Shown here: positions 34,501-48,500 of the stretch, one piece after another | Position numbering within the stretch: the first letter of the stretch is position 1 | Layout: every line of letters starts with the position of its first letter | NCBI GenBank assembly: GCA_916613615.1 | Contig: OU744736.1 | Coordinates: 6,170,224 to 6,234,223, forward strand | Origin: Steromphala cineraria | Taxonomy: Eukaryota; Mollusca; Gastropoda; Trochida; Trochidae | Direction: 5' to 3' | DNA length: 64,000 nucleotides | The notes under the pieces: model-generated | Databases searched by the model: none | Told to the model about the DNA's origin: nothing | The model's input: only the letters and a program-made list of their open reading frames with translations | Made by a program: the position numbers and the translations under genes

Positions 34501-36865
34501 GATTCTACCCTTCCTGGATGTTATCGTTTGTATTCATAGGTAGTTCATTATCCTACAAAAAGCGAAAATCACTTCAATTTCAAATCTGTTATGGTGGTAT
34601 TTTATTAACCCATTCAGGCTAAGGGAATCGTGATGAAAAATCAACATACACCACAGAAACTAGGTGTTGATATGCATTGGATCCTCAATATAGCTAATAC
34701 CACTAATATAAGTAACGTCATTAGGCCAAAGGATACTGCATCTTTGGGATCGTAATAGGTGAACGAGATCTAAACATACAAGCCTTCTACTACTTTTGAA
34801 ATAATAATCTGAATATTTGTAACAAAATATACCAATTTGATTAAATAACAATTTGCTACTATCATTAAACCAATCCAATGTGCCTGTACAAAGCGTACCT
34901 GCTCTTCCTACAGGGGTACTGGACAAGGTTCTTCCCCGTGTATGACCAAGTACGAAGAGAGCTGAGCGGCGGTACATTAGGGGACGTCAGGATGGTCACT
35001 GCCAAGTTCTTCATGAAGATACCTAACGGTTTGTCCGCTCTCCTCGACATAGGCTGCTACACGGTAATGTTCGCCGACTTCGTGTACGGAGAACTACCGG
35101 AGAAGATGTATGTGCAAGCGCAATTATCTGAAAAAGGTGAGAATTTGATATTCAGTATCACCAAACTACCTTTCATATCAGAAATCTCTTGTGTCTGGTA
35201 ACAGAGGACACTTGGAGTAAATTTAACAATAACATATTAAAAAACGAATGGTAAATTTTTTCTAAAAAGTTTGGTGTACTTTAAAACTGTTACCTTAAGG
35301 TTCCGACACAACCGGTGCTGTGATACTGACATACAGTGATGGACGGACAGCCAGCCTGACGTATAGTGAACTGGAGAACAGCATTGACAACACCGCAACT
35401 ATTCTGGGCACGAAAGGATATGTACACGTAAGAGTTCATTAATCTGTGGTGACATCATCCTGTTTCATCAGTGAATGTGTATCCTTGAAGGTCCTACAAT
35501 ACCCTTAATGCCTATTCAGTAAACTTACTCCCCGCATAACCAAATAATGAAATTATGACATCCCTCAAGCGATAGCAGCAGTATCCAGATTTATAAAACA
35601 GTAGTTTGACTTTCTTTGTATAAACATGCATTTATTTCTATTCATATACACACCGCTAATGTATGCCGTAACATTTAAGGAACACCGTGTTGGACGAAGG
35701 AATGAATACGTCATCAATAAACCATGACTAAATCATGACGTAATTCAGAAACGATTGACTGAACTTCTTAACATGTAAATTGGAAATAACTATAGAAAAG
35801 TGTAACAAAATTGAGAAATGGTGACTTTCGTTTTTACAAAATGCCCTAAATCAATATACATTTGTCTCATAAAGCATTGGAAGAAATCAGGGAGAATTTA
35901 TTTCCTTGAGAGGCATTTAAGAAGTTGGAATGACAATAATGCAGAGGAATATATGGATGACAACTTCATGTTGTATGCGACGTCAAGCAGTGAACGACAC
36001 AAGAGTCTATGTCGAAACGTCGCATACAATGAACTAAGAAGTTGTCATCCATATAATCCTCTGTTTTATAGAGAATATTGTTGATGAATATCAAATTTAC
36101 CTTGAAGGTTGGTCACCAGTTCTACTGCCCCACTGAGGTGAACACACCCTCCGGCTGGTCCAAGTTTCCCCACCCGGGGTGTACCCGTCCCATGATGTGG
36201 GGCAAACAGAGTATAGGCTTCATGTACGAACAGGACGCTGTTAGGAAGTGCCTGCTCGAAGGTACGTTTTGTATGACAGCTGCTGTCGGTCTTTAGATAA
36301 ATGTGTGGAGATGCATTTGTTACAGATAGATCAAGGTTAAGAAATTGACTCATGAAACGAACACCTTTAATATTAGTTTTGAAATCTTAGAGAACTTTGA
36401 CATAAACATTGAGTATTATATAAACATCAAGATGACGATAATCGACAACGCTTAATGGTAAAATTGTACACCGTTATTTATTTCATTATAAGTGTCCATG
36501 TTAAGTTGGTCTAGAAACACTAGTACTCAAACTCGAGGAAATAGGTTTATAAGCGGTATGACATTTCATCATTTATGTGTCGTGAGGTAAAACTAATTAA
36601 AAATTTGACAAAACTTCACATTTACTTTCAAATTCCCATTACAGCCTTGTTTGCATGGTAAATCAAATGTTTGATGTTATTTAGACAATTTTCCTTGACC
36701 TTTTAACATTCATAACTACCTTAAAGTAAGTAATGTCGTGTTATAATTGCAGGTTTAATCGAGTGTCCACTGATGACTAGTACAGCCAGCTTGAACATAA
36801 TGCGAACAATCGACATGTTGGTGAAGCAGATGGGAGCGACAATCGACATCAAGGATGCTGTGTAA
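31557..36865 (+). CDS. DHDH: DHDH-like dehydrogenase, gene 2
   Basis: Exons: 31557-31646, 31892-32003, 33417-33580, 34914-35136, 35300-35427, 36108-36261, 36753-36865 (TAA). This gives 327 residues. Intron phases match genes 1 and 3. Visible motifs: MATRWGIMSAGKI at the start (Rossmann), AYGSYQELVD, the HVLCEKPITISLAAAE lysine loop, and LLDIGCYTVMFADFVY in the C-terminal active-site region. The predicted role is the same NADP-linked dihydrodiol or sugar oxidation. It shares with gene 1 the loss of nine residues before LLDIGCY. Its C-terminus (TSTASLNIMRTID to KDAV) is the most divergent. The exon 6 acceptor (CCTTGAAG) has a poor pyrimidine tract and sits 46 bp after a hairpin repeat, so this start is less certain. 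Intron 3 carries a CRE-hairpin element 96 bp after exon 3. Confidence 0.88.
33676..34040. repeat. hairpin repeat element with CRE motifs, copy B
   Basis: Same order as copy A: ATATATAGAGGATATTAT start, inverted arms around CCCGAGCGAGAGCGAGGG, then TGACGTCA (33947-33954) and a one-base variant near 33972, ending at GTAGGTAATA. It lies within intron 3 of DHDH gene 2. Confidence 0.75.
35941..36062. repeat. hairpin repeat before exon 6 of gene 2
   Basis: Arms of about 42 bp (CAGAGGAATATATGGATGAC to TGTATGCGACG, and the reverse complement) enclose about 35 bp. It ends 46 bp upstream of exon 6. Confidence 0.7.
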
Positions 36866-37270
36866 CTTGACCTGATATGCTTCGAAGAATATACATGCCC
36901 TATATCGTAATTTAGATGTATGGATTTATTAAATTTTCGTCATTGTAAGTTCCTCTCTTCTCTCGAGTGGAACCCGTCTTGTTTCGTATATATGTATTTT
37001 CGTTGTAGCGACACTCAACATACAGGATATCGATGCTTTAAAAACTGACTTGATATGTTTCAAAGAAAATGCCATATGTTGTAATTTAGATGGATTTAGA
37101 TGGTTTTATTAAATTTTCGTCATTTGTTGTAAGTTCCACTATTCTCATGAATGGAACCCGTCTTGTTTCGTATATATGTAATTACGTCAGTGTAGCGATG
37201 CTCAACATACAGGGTGCTGTTTAACTTGACTTGATGTACTTCAAAGAATATGCCATATATCGTAATAAAC
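36866..37270. repeat. tandem duplication of gene 2 3' end
   Basis: Just after the stop codon, a unit of about 175 bp is repeated two and a third times. Markers are ACTTGATATG, TTATTAAATTTTCGTCATT, GGAACCCGTCTTGTTTCGTA and CTCAACATACAGG. The later units begin with degraded copies of the stop-codon region (GGGTGCTGTTTAACTTGACT at 37211), so the duplicated segment included the very end of exon 7. Confidence 0.75.
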
Positions 37271-38854
37271 CCTTAGATTTCCTTACGTTTTCATTAATTG
37301 TGTTCCAAGACGTATCTACAATATCTTATATCAAATTAAGGTTGACTTTTCTCTTAAATGTAAATTATGTTCTTTTGTATACATATATTGTACATGGGAG
37401 CGACCATTCTCTTCCAACAGAGGCAGATCAAGTCAGCTTATGTTGTCCCAGTCACTTTTCGTAATAGACCAAATCCATCGGTTCTGGCGGAAAAAAATGT
37501 GCACCACAATCCATTTGACTTTCTGAAGCAAATGACAACACTCTTCGCATGGAAAGGTTGGTTCTTATCACGCCATGATTCAGTAGACAAAATGATGATT
37601 CGAAAACAGCGTCTTTGGTTGCACAACTAACTTTGATTGCCTCCAATCAGGCATCTCCCATTCTACCACACAATCTCGGCAAATAAGAACAGAGGCTGTA
37701 TCAATATTTCACTACTTGATCTTGATTTTCTGCATTTTGTACAAATAAACACTTCTACACTATTTCGCTCACAAATTAACTTATAATTACACTGTAAGTT
37801 CCACTCTTCTCTAACAAAAATGAAACTTGTACGTGGCCCTAATTATAATGTCTTTTACTGATACTGATTTGTATTTGTGAACATAGGATTATGTTAAATA
37901 TACTTAAACTCATTGAGTAAAAGGAGTAATGTGGAAACGTCACATTTAGAAAGAAGTCTTCACAGAATAATGATTTTACAACTCAGGAGCGGATAACTTG
38001 AATACTAGCTGTCCTGACGACCACTCTCTGGGATGGTGATGCGAATAATAAAACCTTGATCTGTGTCATTTAACATATTCCTTGTTTGTACGTCAAAACT
38101 ACGTATACGTTTGATGTTAAATGTTCCTTTTTAAAACATTACATCATATGCATTGCATATGTGCATTGCATATATTATTTATCTTTCTTAATAATCAGTT
38201 TAAAGTGAAAGTGGCTTTATATCATGGATATGAGAAACCCACATTGAGGTGCACTGATTAGAAAATGATATTTTTATTCTCTCTCCGTAGAGCTGTCACA
38301 ACTCATAGACTCCCATCTATACTCAGGTTGCAACAGGAATGGCTACTGTTTCTATCCAATTAAAGACATTTATTTTTACTCTTGTGTTGTTGAAACATGT
38401 GTGTTGACGTGAAGAGACCGAACGATCAGATTGAAATACACCGCCAGGCAAAAGAAAGTACACACCACAGTTTGTTTAAATATACTTTAAATGTAAGACA
38501 AGTGATTAAGTATAAAGTTATGTAACGTTAACAATAACTCACATTGTCAGTAGCTGGAATAAAAAAAATGGTGTCTACTCAATGTTTTGTTGAAATATCT
38601 TTGTGTAACGTAGCCGGTGTAAGAAATAGAAATTTACATAACAGTGACCCCTATCATGTTTAAAATGTTGTCAATATGTGAACAAAATAGGTACGTTTAT
38701 TGATTTTCACATAGAACATGTAATTCTTGTTGATGTACATTTGTCACAATTAATTTTGGAACAATTTGTTGACATAAACTTTAAGTTTTTTAAGAGTAAA
38801 TAAAAACACTTAAAGGTACTCTTTGAACAATTATTTAACTCTTGTTCTTATCTG
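37271..38854. other. intergenic, no supported gene
   Basis: 37620-37650 shares TTGCACAACTAACTTTGATT and TGCCTCCAATCAG with 5085-5110. Nothing else is recognised. Confidence 0.5.
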
Positions 38855-39807
38855 TTAAAAGGGGCAGTAGCACGGTTTTTGGGGGAATCAAAGGTGATGT
38901 CAGGAAAATTAAAAGATAGATAGAAAGATAGATAGATACCAGGCAAATTTAAAGCCATATTGGAAAAATGATAACTTAAAGCCTTTGCATATAGAAATGA
39001 GAAAACGTCGCAGCGAATGGAAGAATAATGGTAAAATCCATGATAAGGATAATATCTATTATGTTGCCTACAAGGAAGCAAAACGTACTTTTAGGAAACA
39101 ACATCGCCAATCTAAGAAATGTGAAGATGAGCTTAAATTCACAAGAATTTACGAAGCTTCTGAACTAGGTATACAAGAGTATATCTCACAGGCATAGAGA
39201 GTTAGAAGCCTTTGGATTCTTCTGTAGATCCCAAAGAGCGAGGGGCGGTTGATATTCCTAACCTATCTCTATGTAGGTATAAGACCTTCTTTCTATACTC
39301 TATTCCCCTCACGTTCCCAGACTAATTTGGACATCGGGGGAAAATCATACAGCTAGTTTAGATCCAGAGTGAAAAGGCTTTGGTAATTATCGACGTACAA
39401 CAGTAGAAAAATCAAGAAGAATATTCCCCCGCTGGACATCAGCATTCAGCCCTCACAATGAAACTTGGAATATTTGATTTTCTTGTATTAACGAAGGGAA
39501 GGCTGGAGTGTTCCAATTGTATTCAATGTATTGTATGCAAATTAAATGAATCAGTAATAAATCAACCATAAAATGTAAAGTTCAGCCATGCGATTCTTTT
39601 TTTTTTTACACAAAATTAATTAAAGGTGTTCACACAAAATGGCCGCAAATGAACTTCATGTGAATCTTTCTATTTCTTCTCTTACTATGGATGATTGGTT
39701 ATTAAATGAGATTTTTGACACTATCAAAAAAATGCATTAAGCATTATCATACAGTAATCACTTAAAAATTAAATATATACATTTTCAAAAAACTGCTGCC
39801 CCTTTAA
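38855..39807. repeat. MITE copy 3, interrupted by a LINE fragment
   Basis: The left end (TTAAAAGGGGCAGTAGCACG to GATGTCAGGAAAAT) and the right part (about 39570-39807, ending CTGCTGCCCCTTTAA) are one MITE split by about 650 bp. Within the insert, 38985-39197 encodes MRKRRSEWKNNGKIHDKDN and AYKEAKRTFRKQHRQSKKCE, the basic linker before the RT domain of LINEs. The following LINE (39811 on) starts directly at the right end. Confidence 0.65.
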
Positions 39808-39810
39808 GAA

Positions 39811-41110
39811 CACGAAATTTTTGTAATTGCACCGAGACTGCCCTCTTGCGCATAATGGACAGTTTACTCACTTCGGCAGATTCGGGGAATGTAAGTGTTC
39901 TTGTGCTGCTTGACCTATCGGCCGCCTTTGATACCATTGACCACAAGCTTCTCATAGATTGTCTCCACAAACAAATTGGCCTGGATGGAAGCATCTTGGA
40001 CTGGTTTGCATCATATTTGAGCAACCGGAAGCAGAAGGTCCTCATACAAGACGCAACATCAGACAGCTGTGAACTAGCTTACGGCGTCCCTCAAGGGTCT
40101 GTGTTAGGACCAGTGTTGTTCACTTTGTATATTGGAGACCTTGGGAAATTGATCAGTGAACATAACATCGACCGTGGTGGTTATGCTGATGATACTCAGC
40201 TTCTTAAGGCAATACCCCCACAAGATCCTGATCAAGCTATCCAACAAATGGAAGGATGCATCTCGTCGGTGAAAACATGAATGACAAAAAGTAAGCTTAA
40301 GCTTAATGACAGCAAAACCGACATACTGCTTGCTGGCTCGTCGACCAACAGAGCCAAGGTGAAGCTCAGTTCCATCTTGGTAGGCCAATCACAAATTGCT
40401 TTCAGTCCTACAGTGAAAAATCTAGGTGTCATGTTTGATTCGAATCTGTCAATGGAGGTACACGTGAACACCCTGAGTAGGAACTGTTACTACCCTTTAC
40501 GCAGCATTGCCTCTATCCGTCATCTAATTACGTTTGAAGCCGCTCACCATCTTGTCAGATCACCAATTCTCTCCAGGCTAGACTACTGTAATAGTCTACT
40601 GGGGAACGCTCGTCAGGATCTCATCTCAAAACTCCAACGTGTTCAAAATGCATCAGCAAGGCTAATCAGTAAAACCAAAAAGCGATCTCATATCTCACCA
40701 GTTCTGATCAAGCTACACTGGTTACCCGTCCAAGCGAGAGTTGAGTACAAAATCCTCAGTCTGACCTTCAAGTGCATTCAGAAAATAGCTCCAACCTATC
40801 TGTCTGACCTGATTGAAGAGTATCTTCCTACTAGAACACTCAGATCTGCCTTCAACTCACAGCTTGTCCCTCCCAAAGCTCGTCTGAAAACTTATGGACA
40901 TCGGTCTTTCTCTTTTACTTCTGCCTCATTGTGGAATTCTTTGCCGTTAGCTCTCAAGAAGGCATCATCACTAGACAAATTTCAGTCAGAGCTCAAGACC
41001 CATTTGTTTCACAAATACCACCATGTGTAAAGCTGCGCCACGAGCAACCACATCTGCCTGATTGGAGTATTTTGGCGCAATACAAGACTACTTATTATTA
41101 TTATTATTAA
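39811..41110 (+). mobile_element. 5'-truncated CR1-like LINE
   Basis: It begins inside the RT domain and ends after LWNSLP and HLFHKYHHV in a TTATTATTATT tail (41093-41109). The 3' microsatellite and C-terminal motif match the minus-strand LINE at 15380, but the proteins differ enough to be a separate subfamily. It inserted beside MITE copy 3, between DHDH genes 2 and 3. Confidence 0.8.
39846..41030 (+). pseudogene. CR1-like reverse transcriptase, truncated
   Basis: Motifs in order: LVLLDLSAAFDTIDHKLL, then GVPQGSVLGPVLF, then GGYADDTQLL with the catalytic YADD intact, then KLKLNDSKTDILL, LSRLDYCNSLLG and LHWLPVQARVEYKIL, with LWNSLPLALKKASSLDKF near the C-terminus. A single TGA at 40278-40280 interrupts the frame where a Trp codon is usual in relatives. 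Missing are the endonuclease and the RT N-terminus. Apart from that stop the frame is clean, suggesting a fairly young insertion. Confidence 0.85.
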
Positions 41111-42553
41111 TTGAAAATCTTAGACATGTAAATGTAACTGAAGTCTATCAGTTTACCATTACTGGGTACATGACTCGTTATAATGGCCACATCAGTTGAT
41201 TTGTCTTTCGTTTATATTAATTATTAATCAGAATAGATTGAGTATACTGGAGAATAGTTCACCTTGGTAACCTAACATCTGTCGGGGAGTAAACGTGAGA
41301 ATGACTTGGAATGGTACATGTTTTATACATTAACTAAATCATTCACTGTGAGTTTGTAGAGTTGATGTCCGTTTGTCCTTGTAAATGCAGTTATCTTTGG
41401 TTTAATAATCTTATTTATAATCCAAGTTGAAATAATGCATTGTTCATTGAAATACAAAAGTTTACAATCCATGGAATTTGAAATCTCATTTGTCGACCTC
41501 GAATATAACGCTCAGAATTAAGCAAAAGTATTTTTAATGAAGCGATTACCCATGTTTTCTGCTATAGCTTCTAGACTATAAGAGATATGAAACGGTCTTA
41601 AACTAGTACAATGTGAATTGTTGAAATCACAACTCCCACAATAGGTATTTTCATGGTTCGTTATCAAATGTTGACAATAAAACGGTAACACAAAGACGAC
41701 AGAAGATGAAACTTCTCAATCTGTTTTAACATATGTAAAGGGTTTAGGCGTTGATTCATCTTTTAATAATTATTTGTTTAACGATATTCGAAACGGTGAA
41801 AAGGTAGAAACACAACGAATTCAAAACGATGTACAGCTATGAGAGATATTCTCTTTAATATAGGAACAACATATACAATAAATGTAACAAACATTGTCTG
41901 ACGTATGAAAATCTCAAACTAATTGGCACTGACATGGACACACGTTTGAAAATAGTAAGTATACCAACATGATGTTCACAGCTTCCGCGAACAATTCGTT
42001 GATCGCGGTCGCCAAAACGCATCAATCATGGCAACGTAAAGGCAGGGCTCTGCCTTCAAACTTACAAGTTCTCACAGAGTACTTTGCATAACATTCTTGA
42101 TAACAGAGGATAATAGATAGCTTAACGAATGAACAGGTAGGTTGTGGTCGCACCAACACAGCATGAAAACTGTCCACGAGTGGTAACCGTGTTGACACTA
42201 AGCTTAACCTAGATTCATATCGACTCGTTATCTCGCATCGTTTTGAGTGCAGCAAAGAGTATCACATGGTCTAGCTGTACATGAAGGTGATTGCAGGTTG
42301 ATTATTCAACCAGAACTTGTGACTTAATTCTACGGTAACTCCTCTGTCATTATACATAAAAAGAATATTTTTTATATCTCTTTTATATTTCATACGATAT
42401 TTATCAACTTAAAAAACACTCGCTATTGTCTTCTTTTAACCTGTCATATAGTGTGATATTCATTATGCATAACCATAACCAGTTTAACCATAATGATATG
42501 TGATTATGAAGAATTATTCAGAATAATACCATGCAGTGACAATACAGGGCAAA
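41111..42553. other. intergenic upstream of gene 3
   Basis: No gene or well-defined repeat is recognised. Any promoter of gene 3 would lie at the right end; no clear TATA box was identified. Confidence 0.5.
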
Positions 42554-45500
42554 ATGTCTGGAGGACCAACTCGATGGGGGATTTTCAGTGCTGGGAAAAT
42601 ATCGGGTGATTTTACGGCCGCTTTAGTGAGTCAGAGGAAGGAGGAGCACCAGGTATGAGGGTTGAATACAAATGGTTTAGCAATACATACATTAAATAGT
42701 ATTTCAATATGTTTGCTATGGTGTTATTTCTACTATAATTTATTTTCTGACATGACTAGCGTATCCAATATTAAGGGTTTTGTACATTATTCAAGTTGTA
42801 GTCATATGTATTGTTTAAAAGTTTAACACTATCGTCAAAAAATTAAGACCGATAAATTCATATTTACTTTTAACCATAGATGTCTGTAATATTATTGCAG
42901 TCGATGTGATGCGAATTTCAATACTTCATTTTTAACCGTATTATATGTGTTCTGGAAAACCTTATATTTCAATCTGCTGATTGAAATTAATAATTGAAAC
43001 AACTGACTAATATGAAAAACCTATTTAAATTGACGAAAACCTCAACATTCTAACATACTACATTGTAAACTTTGTCCCAGGTTGTTGCGATAGGTGCACG
43101 TTCCAAGGAGAGAGCAGAGGAATTCGCAAAAAGATATCAAATAAAAACAGCTTACGGAAGTTATGAGGAGTTGGTCAAGAACCCAGATATTGGTAAGGAG
43201 GTTCATAATGCATTGGAAATGTCACTTATTTTAGATTTTCGTCAAACGTTTATTTGACCTCGCCAGGCCTTGACTTACAAGTCGAACTTGCCTCATGAAA
43301 TTGGTAACAAAGCCACACCGTTCCACTTAAAGGAGCAGTAGCACATTTTGTGTTATTTTTATTTTTAATTTTTTTTTGTAAGTCAATGTTAATGTATTAT
43401 TTTGACAGTGTAAATAATATCATTACATAAACCAATCATCCATAGTCAGAGGACAAAGTATAAAGATTCACATACATTCTATTGGCGGCCATTTTGTGTG
43501 AACACCTTAAATTCATTCTGTATAAGAAAAAGGAATCGCACGGCTAAATTTTACATATTTGAATTATTACTGCTCCATTTAGTTTATAACTGCTTCATTT
43601 AGTTTATTACTGCTCCATTAAGCACGTTTTTGGGAGGAATATAAGGTGATGTCAGGAAAATGAAAATTAATGGTTCTGTTTGAAAGACAATATATCTAAA
43701 CTTAATTGAGCAGTAATAATTCAAATATATAGTGTTAAGTTTAGCCATGCGATTTCTTTTTCTTTCACAAAAGAAATTAAAGGTGTTCACAAAAAATGGC
43801 CTCAATGGATTTCACATGAATCTTAATACTTTGTCTTCTGACTATGGATGATTGATTTGTGTTACGAGATTTTTGACACTATCAAAATAACACATTTAGC
43901 ATTAACGTCGAATTATCAGTGACAAATTTGAAATATAACATTTTCAAAAAACGTGCTACTGCCCCTTTAAGAGAGGGTCATTTGACTTTATAAGATTCTT
44001 TAATATAACATTTCTTCTATGCCCAATGTGCACTCATTTCGTTATTTTCACAGACTACATCGACATGTACTAATAACCTTTTACCACTTGCAGACATCGT
44101 CTATATCGGGTCGATCCACCCCGAACACCACCGACTGAGTTTGCTGTGTCTGAACGCCGGTAAGCATGTTCTGTGTGAGAAACCCGTTACCATGACACTA
44201 GCTGCAGCACAGGAAGTGTTTGCTCTGGCCAAGGAGAAGAAGCTCTTCTATATGGAGGTAAGAAACAGTTGGTACCGCTCTCGGGACCCAACACTCCAGT
44301 TTAATCATAACATATATGTGTTTTTAAATCTTGAAATCCCTTTCAACACTCTGTTGTAATCAGACCAGATCTCAAGTAACCGGCAGCAAAAAAGCCAATG
44401 AAAACACCTCTCACATGTCACACTCAGTCGCTTTTGTAAACTGTGTAGTTTCCCGAAAGACTCTGAAGGGACTTAAACAAATGATCACTTTTGAGACAGC
44501 TTGGCTCCCTGTGAGAAGAGAATGTGGGTCAAAATGTTTTTATGTTCTGTAGAAGTGATATTCCGTAATCCTGACAGAGACTTGTCACTGAAAACCGAGT
44601 CAATAATATTCTCTTTGGATGATATTTAAATGCGTTGCCTTTAAAAGTAGGTTAACTGTAGGGCATAGAACAACGTATATAATTAAAACATGCAACAGTC
44701 TAAAATCTATTTTTTTTCAGCACAGGTTTAAGGGGTTTGTTTGCTGTGATTCGAATTTCTTGTTAAAACTAAAGAGAGTCATTTTACTTTAGATCGTATT
44801 TATATAGCGTACCTATATCCTATCTCTAAATTATGAAAAATAATTGATATCAAACAGTGGTCATTCCTAGAGCACAGTGTTGCAGTATTTAGCATGGTGG
44901 TTTCTCTCGGAGACCCGGTCAAAACACACACAAAATTTGACCTTGGTCCCATCCTGTGTTGTGTCCCTTGACAAGGCACTTCATCCACATTTCACTCAGT
45001 CCACCCAGCTGTTAAAATTGGTACCTTTAAAGTGTATGTACTGACCTACGTGGTCGTGATTAGCTGTGACGTTCACTCCTTCAGGGTAAAAAAGTAGCGC
45101 TTTAAACATGTCTAAGGGCGAAGAAAAGGCGCTATATAAGTATGCACATTATATCATAATCTATAGGCAACCATCTTCCTCCGGAAAGCTTATGACGCCA
45201 ACGTAGCTTTGCGTATGAACATATATGAATGCACTGAAGCATTGATTTACAAAGGGATCATTTTGACAGCTTTAAGTTTCTGGACATTATGAGTGTATTA
45301 TAGTATGACTTTCACATATTTTATACAAGTTTATTGAATTCATGATGCACTCTGGTTGCTATAGGGATCAAATCTGGTTCCTAGATTTTTAGCTCATCTG
45401 GCCTGTACACTTTTAAAAACATTTTCGACTTCTTCTCCAGAACAATTAGGCCTAGAAAGCTGAAACTTTGTGTACAGACTCCTTGACTTGTTGGGATTAT

Positions 45501-48500
45501 AGATTGTACCTTTGTCGGCCATGTGGCCCATAATACGGGTCACACGGGCCATGCCCTTAAAACCTGTTTTCATCTTCTCAAGAAGCAAAATGCCTAGAAA
45601 GCTGAAACATTGTGTACAGACTCCTTGACTAGTGAGGATTAATAATTGTAGATTTTGTGACCATGTGACCCCTACTAAAGGGGGAACCACATTGGCCACA
45701 CCCTAAAGCAAAATCAAATATAAAGCCTGATGAGCTACAGAGCCAATGGCTCTATTTCTTTCATTTTCATTGATTCTTATCAACTGTTACGCAATCACAC
45801 TTCTGACTACCGTTATGATTATTGCAAAGTCAAAAACTATATCGTTTTACTGCATGATGCCTGTTTTCTACCTTGAGACAATTGCCGATGTCTTGGCATA
45901 ACAGTTTCTATTGTGGAATGAAAAACAGAAAAAAAAGATGTTCCATTCACATTCTGAAATGAAATCAGTTCGTGTATCTCAATGCCTTTCCAGGGATTCT
46001 GGTCCCGATTCTTCCCGTCTTTCAAGAAGATCCGGTCTGACCTTGACGAAGGGCTTCTGGGAGAGGTGAAGATGGTGACGGCGTGTTTCTGTTGCAATAA
46101 CTACAAGGTGCCCCGGATGCACCAGAAGGAGCTTGGTGGAGGAGGAATCCTCGATCTGGGCTGCTATACTGTCATGTTCGCTGACTTTGTGTATAATGAA
46201 AAACCGGAAAAGATTACTGTAAATGGAACAGTGTCCGATACAGGTATGTTGCTTCAATTCTCGTTATTTGTTAAGTTTGAAAATAATTGTCTGTTAGCAA
46301 AGGTAGTTACCAGAAATGATATTTGAATTTATTTTGGTTACACATGACAATCTATCTTATCGACGAAATAATTAGTCATGAAAATCTATGCATCATGTAT
46401 AAAGTTTCCTTTATTTCATTTTACTTCTGATATTTGTTACACTGCGTATTTCGATGAAATGAAATCTTTTCAACATCGGAGCACTTGAGCGTTATGTAAT
46501 AGATATACCCACACTTGATTTAAACATATTTTATTCACAAGAATAGGATTGGGAACAAGTTGTCCAACTTAGAACACCCTCTCCACACTTCCCGAGGTGT
46601 GTCGCTCAATATACCCCCTGTTAACATCGTGGGAGCCCGAGGCGTGGCGTAGCGTAGCGTAGGTGTATTAGAAAAGTTAAGGTGTATCGGTCAATACATC
46701 TACAGTTAGAACAAAGGAAACCAAAGCAACGAGACCGGAAGTGGGGTATAACAAATAATAAACGTGTAAAGCGTCGTAAAAGGTTCATATCTGTGCACCA
46801 GAAACTTTATGAATTTGAGGCAGACCACGGAATTTGGTTGATTTAATTGAGGTACTTGAAGTGCACTCAGTCTGGGTTGCAGATTCAAATACTGTCTAGT
46901 TTGCCATGAATCATTTGTCTTCTCCTGTTTGCAAGTGTTTTACTTTTACAGGAGTTGATACTGGAGCTGCTATCACACTAACCTACAGTGGAGGGCGCAT
47001 GGCCAGCCTCATCTACAACATCACCACAGAATGCGAGTATAACTCTGCCACTATACTGGGAACAAAGGGCTGCATTCAGGTAGACTGTATGCTGATTTTA
47101 AAGCTCTACTGTTACGTCTGATAGGTTTCTTTTTATTATAACCTCGGCGATTCTAGATCCTCTTTTTCTCCCTACGTTTAAGGAAATGCAGAAAGTTGCC
47201 AAGAAACGTCGAATCATCGAATAAGAAGACAAGGAGTAGCCCTTATGCATCCGCTTACCTGATTTGTGGCAATGATAGTTTAGATTTACATTTGGGCAAA
47301 ATGTAACCATTTTCATTTCAGCTTGAACCTAATTTCTGGGTATCCACGAAGATAAGAAATGGCAAAGATGAGTTTCAGTTTGACCTACCGGAAGTCGCAC
47401 ATCCATTTTACTATGGTGACCAAAGTCGAGGCTTCCAGTATGAACAGAACTGTGTCAGGGAATGTCTTCAGAAAGGTAACGTCTTGTCATGGTCCACTCT
47501 CTTTCGTCAGCGTAATGTCATACTCGAAGCTGCTACGATACCCCATTACCTATGTAGGCAGATGCTACCTATCGATGATAGTTATTATTTCAACTAGCTA
47601 TATGTCGTGTTGCAAACGTCCTTTAATCCGGGCACTGCCGTTAGTGCTAGTGTTATCGTGGAGGGGTAGCAGTTACGCTCATGTCGTTTCCTGACCCCCC
47701 CCCCCCCTTTTCAACACCCGCCCCCTTTCAAATCCATGTATAAGGGGTCGTGGACCCCCCCCCCCCCCCCCCACTGAGTGGAGAAAAATTATTTTGGGAC
47801 CCCCCCCTTTCAAAAATCCTGGATCCGCCCTTGTGATCATATTTACAATCGTAATAAATCATTGATGCAAACTGTTCTAGAAGTAAGTTGTTTAGTTTGG
47901 ACATACCCATTTATCCTGACTTGCACAGCAATGTCGGTTTACCATTGGTCAAAACCGGTCACGTGCCGTAGGTATATTTAGCTATGTTAAACTGGGCCAC
48001 GCGCTCCCCTAGTAACAAGCAACGACGGGGTGTCAAGAGTTATCTCCCTTGCCCTTTGTAAACAAAGGGTAAACAAGGCTGCGCTACGCTCACAAGCGCC
48101 GGTAACAATATATAGGTGACAGATACCATATATATAGAATGATTCAGTCCGCCAGTCTACGGCCGCTTCAAATCGAATGTGGTGCGAATGCACGAGGTCA
48201 CGTGACCAAACAATCAAAATATAGGAATGTCCGCATTGCTCGGTATTTTGATTTTTTTTCGTTAATCCTAAATTCGCTTCGCTCCGATAATAGACCAAAC
48301 TTTTGGTCATTAACATGATGGTTTAAAAATTATATTTGTAAACACCTTAATAAAAGGGTAACACTGATCTGATCAGACGCCATTTTGGTCAATCTCATCT
48401 TTCAAGCCAGATTTAAAGCATTTAGAAAAGATGCTCGTCAAGTTATATTCGTTACCATGTGGAAGTTCTCTTTTATATATTAAACTCGGACACATGATAA

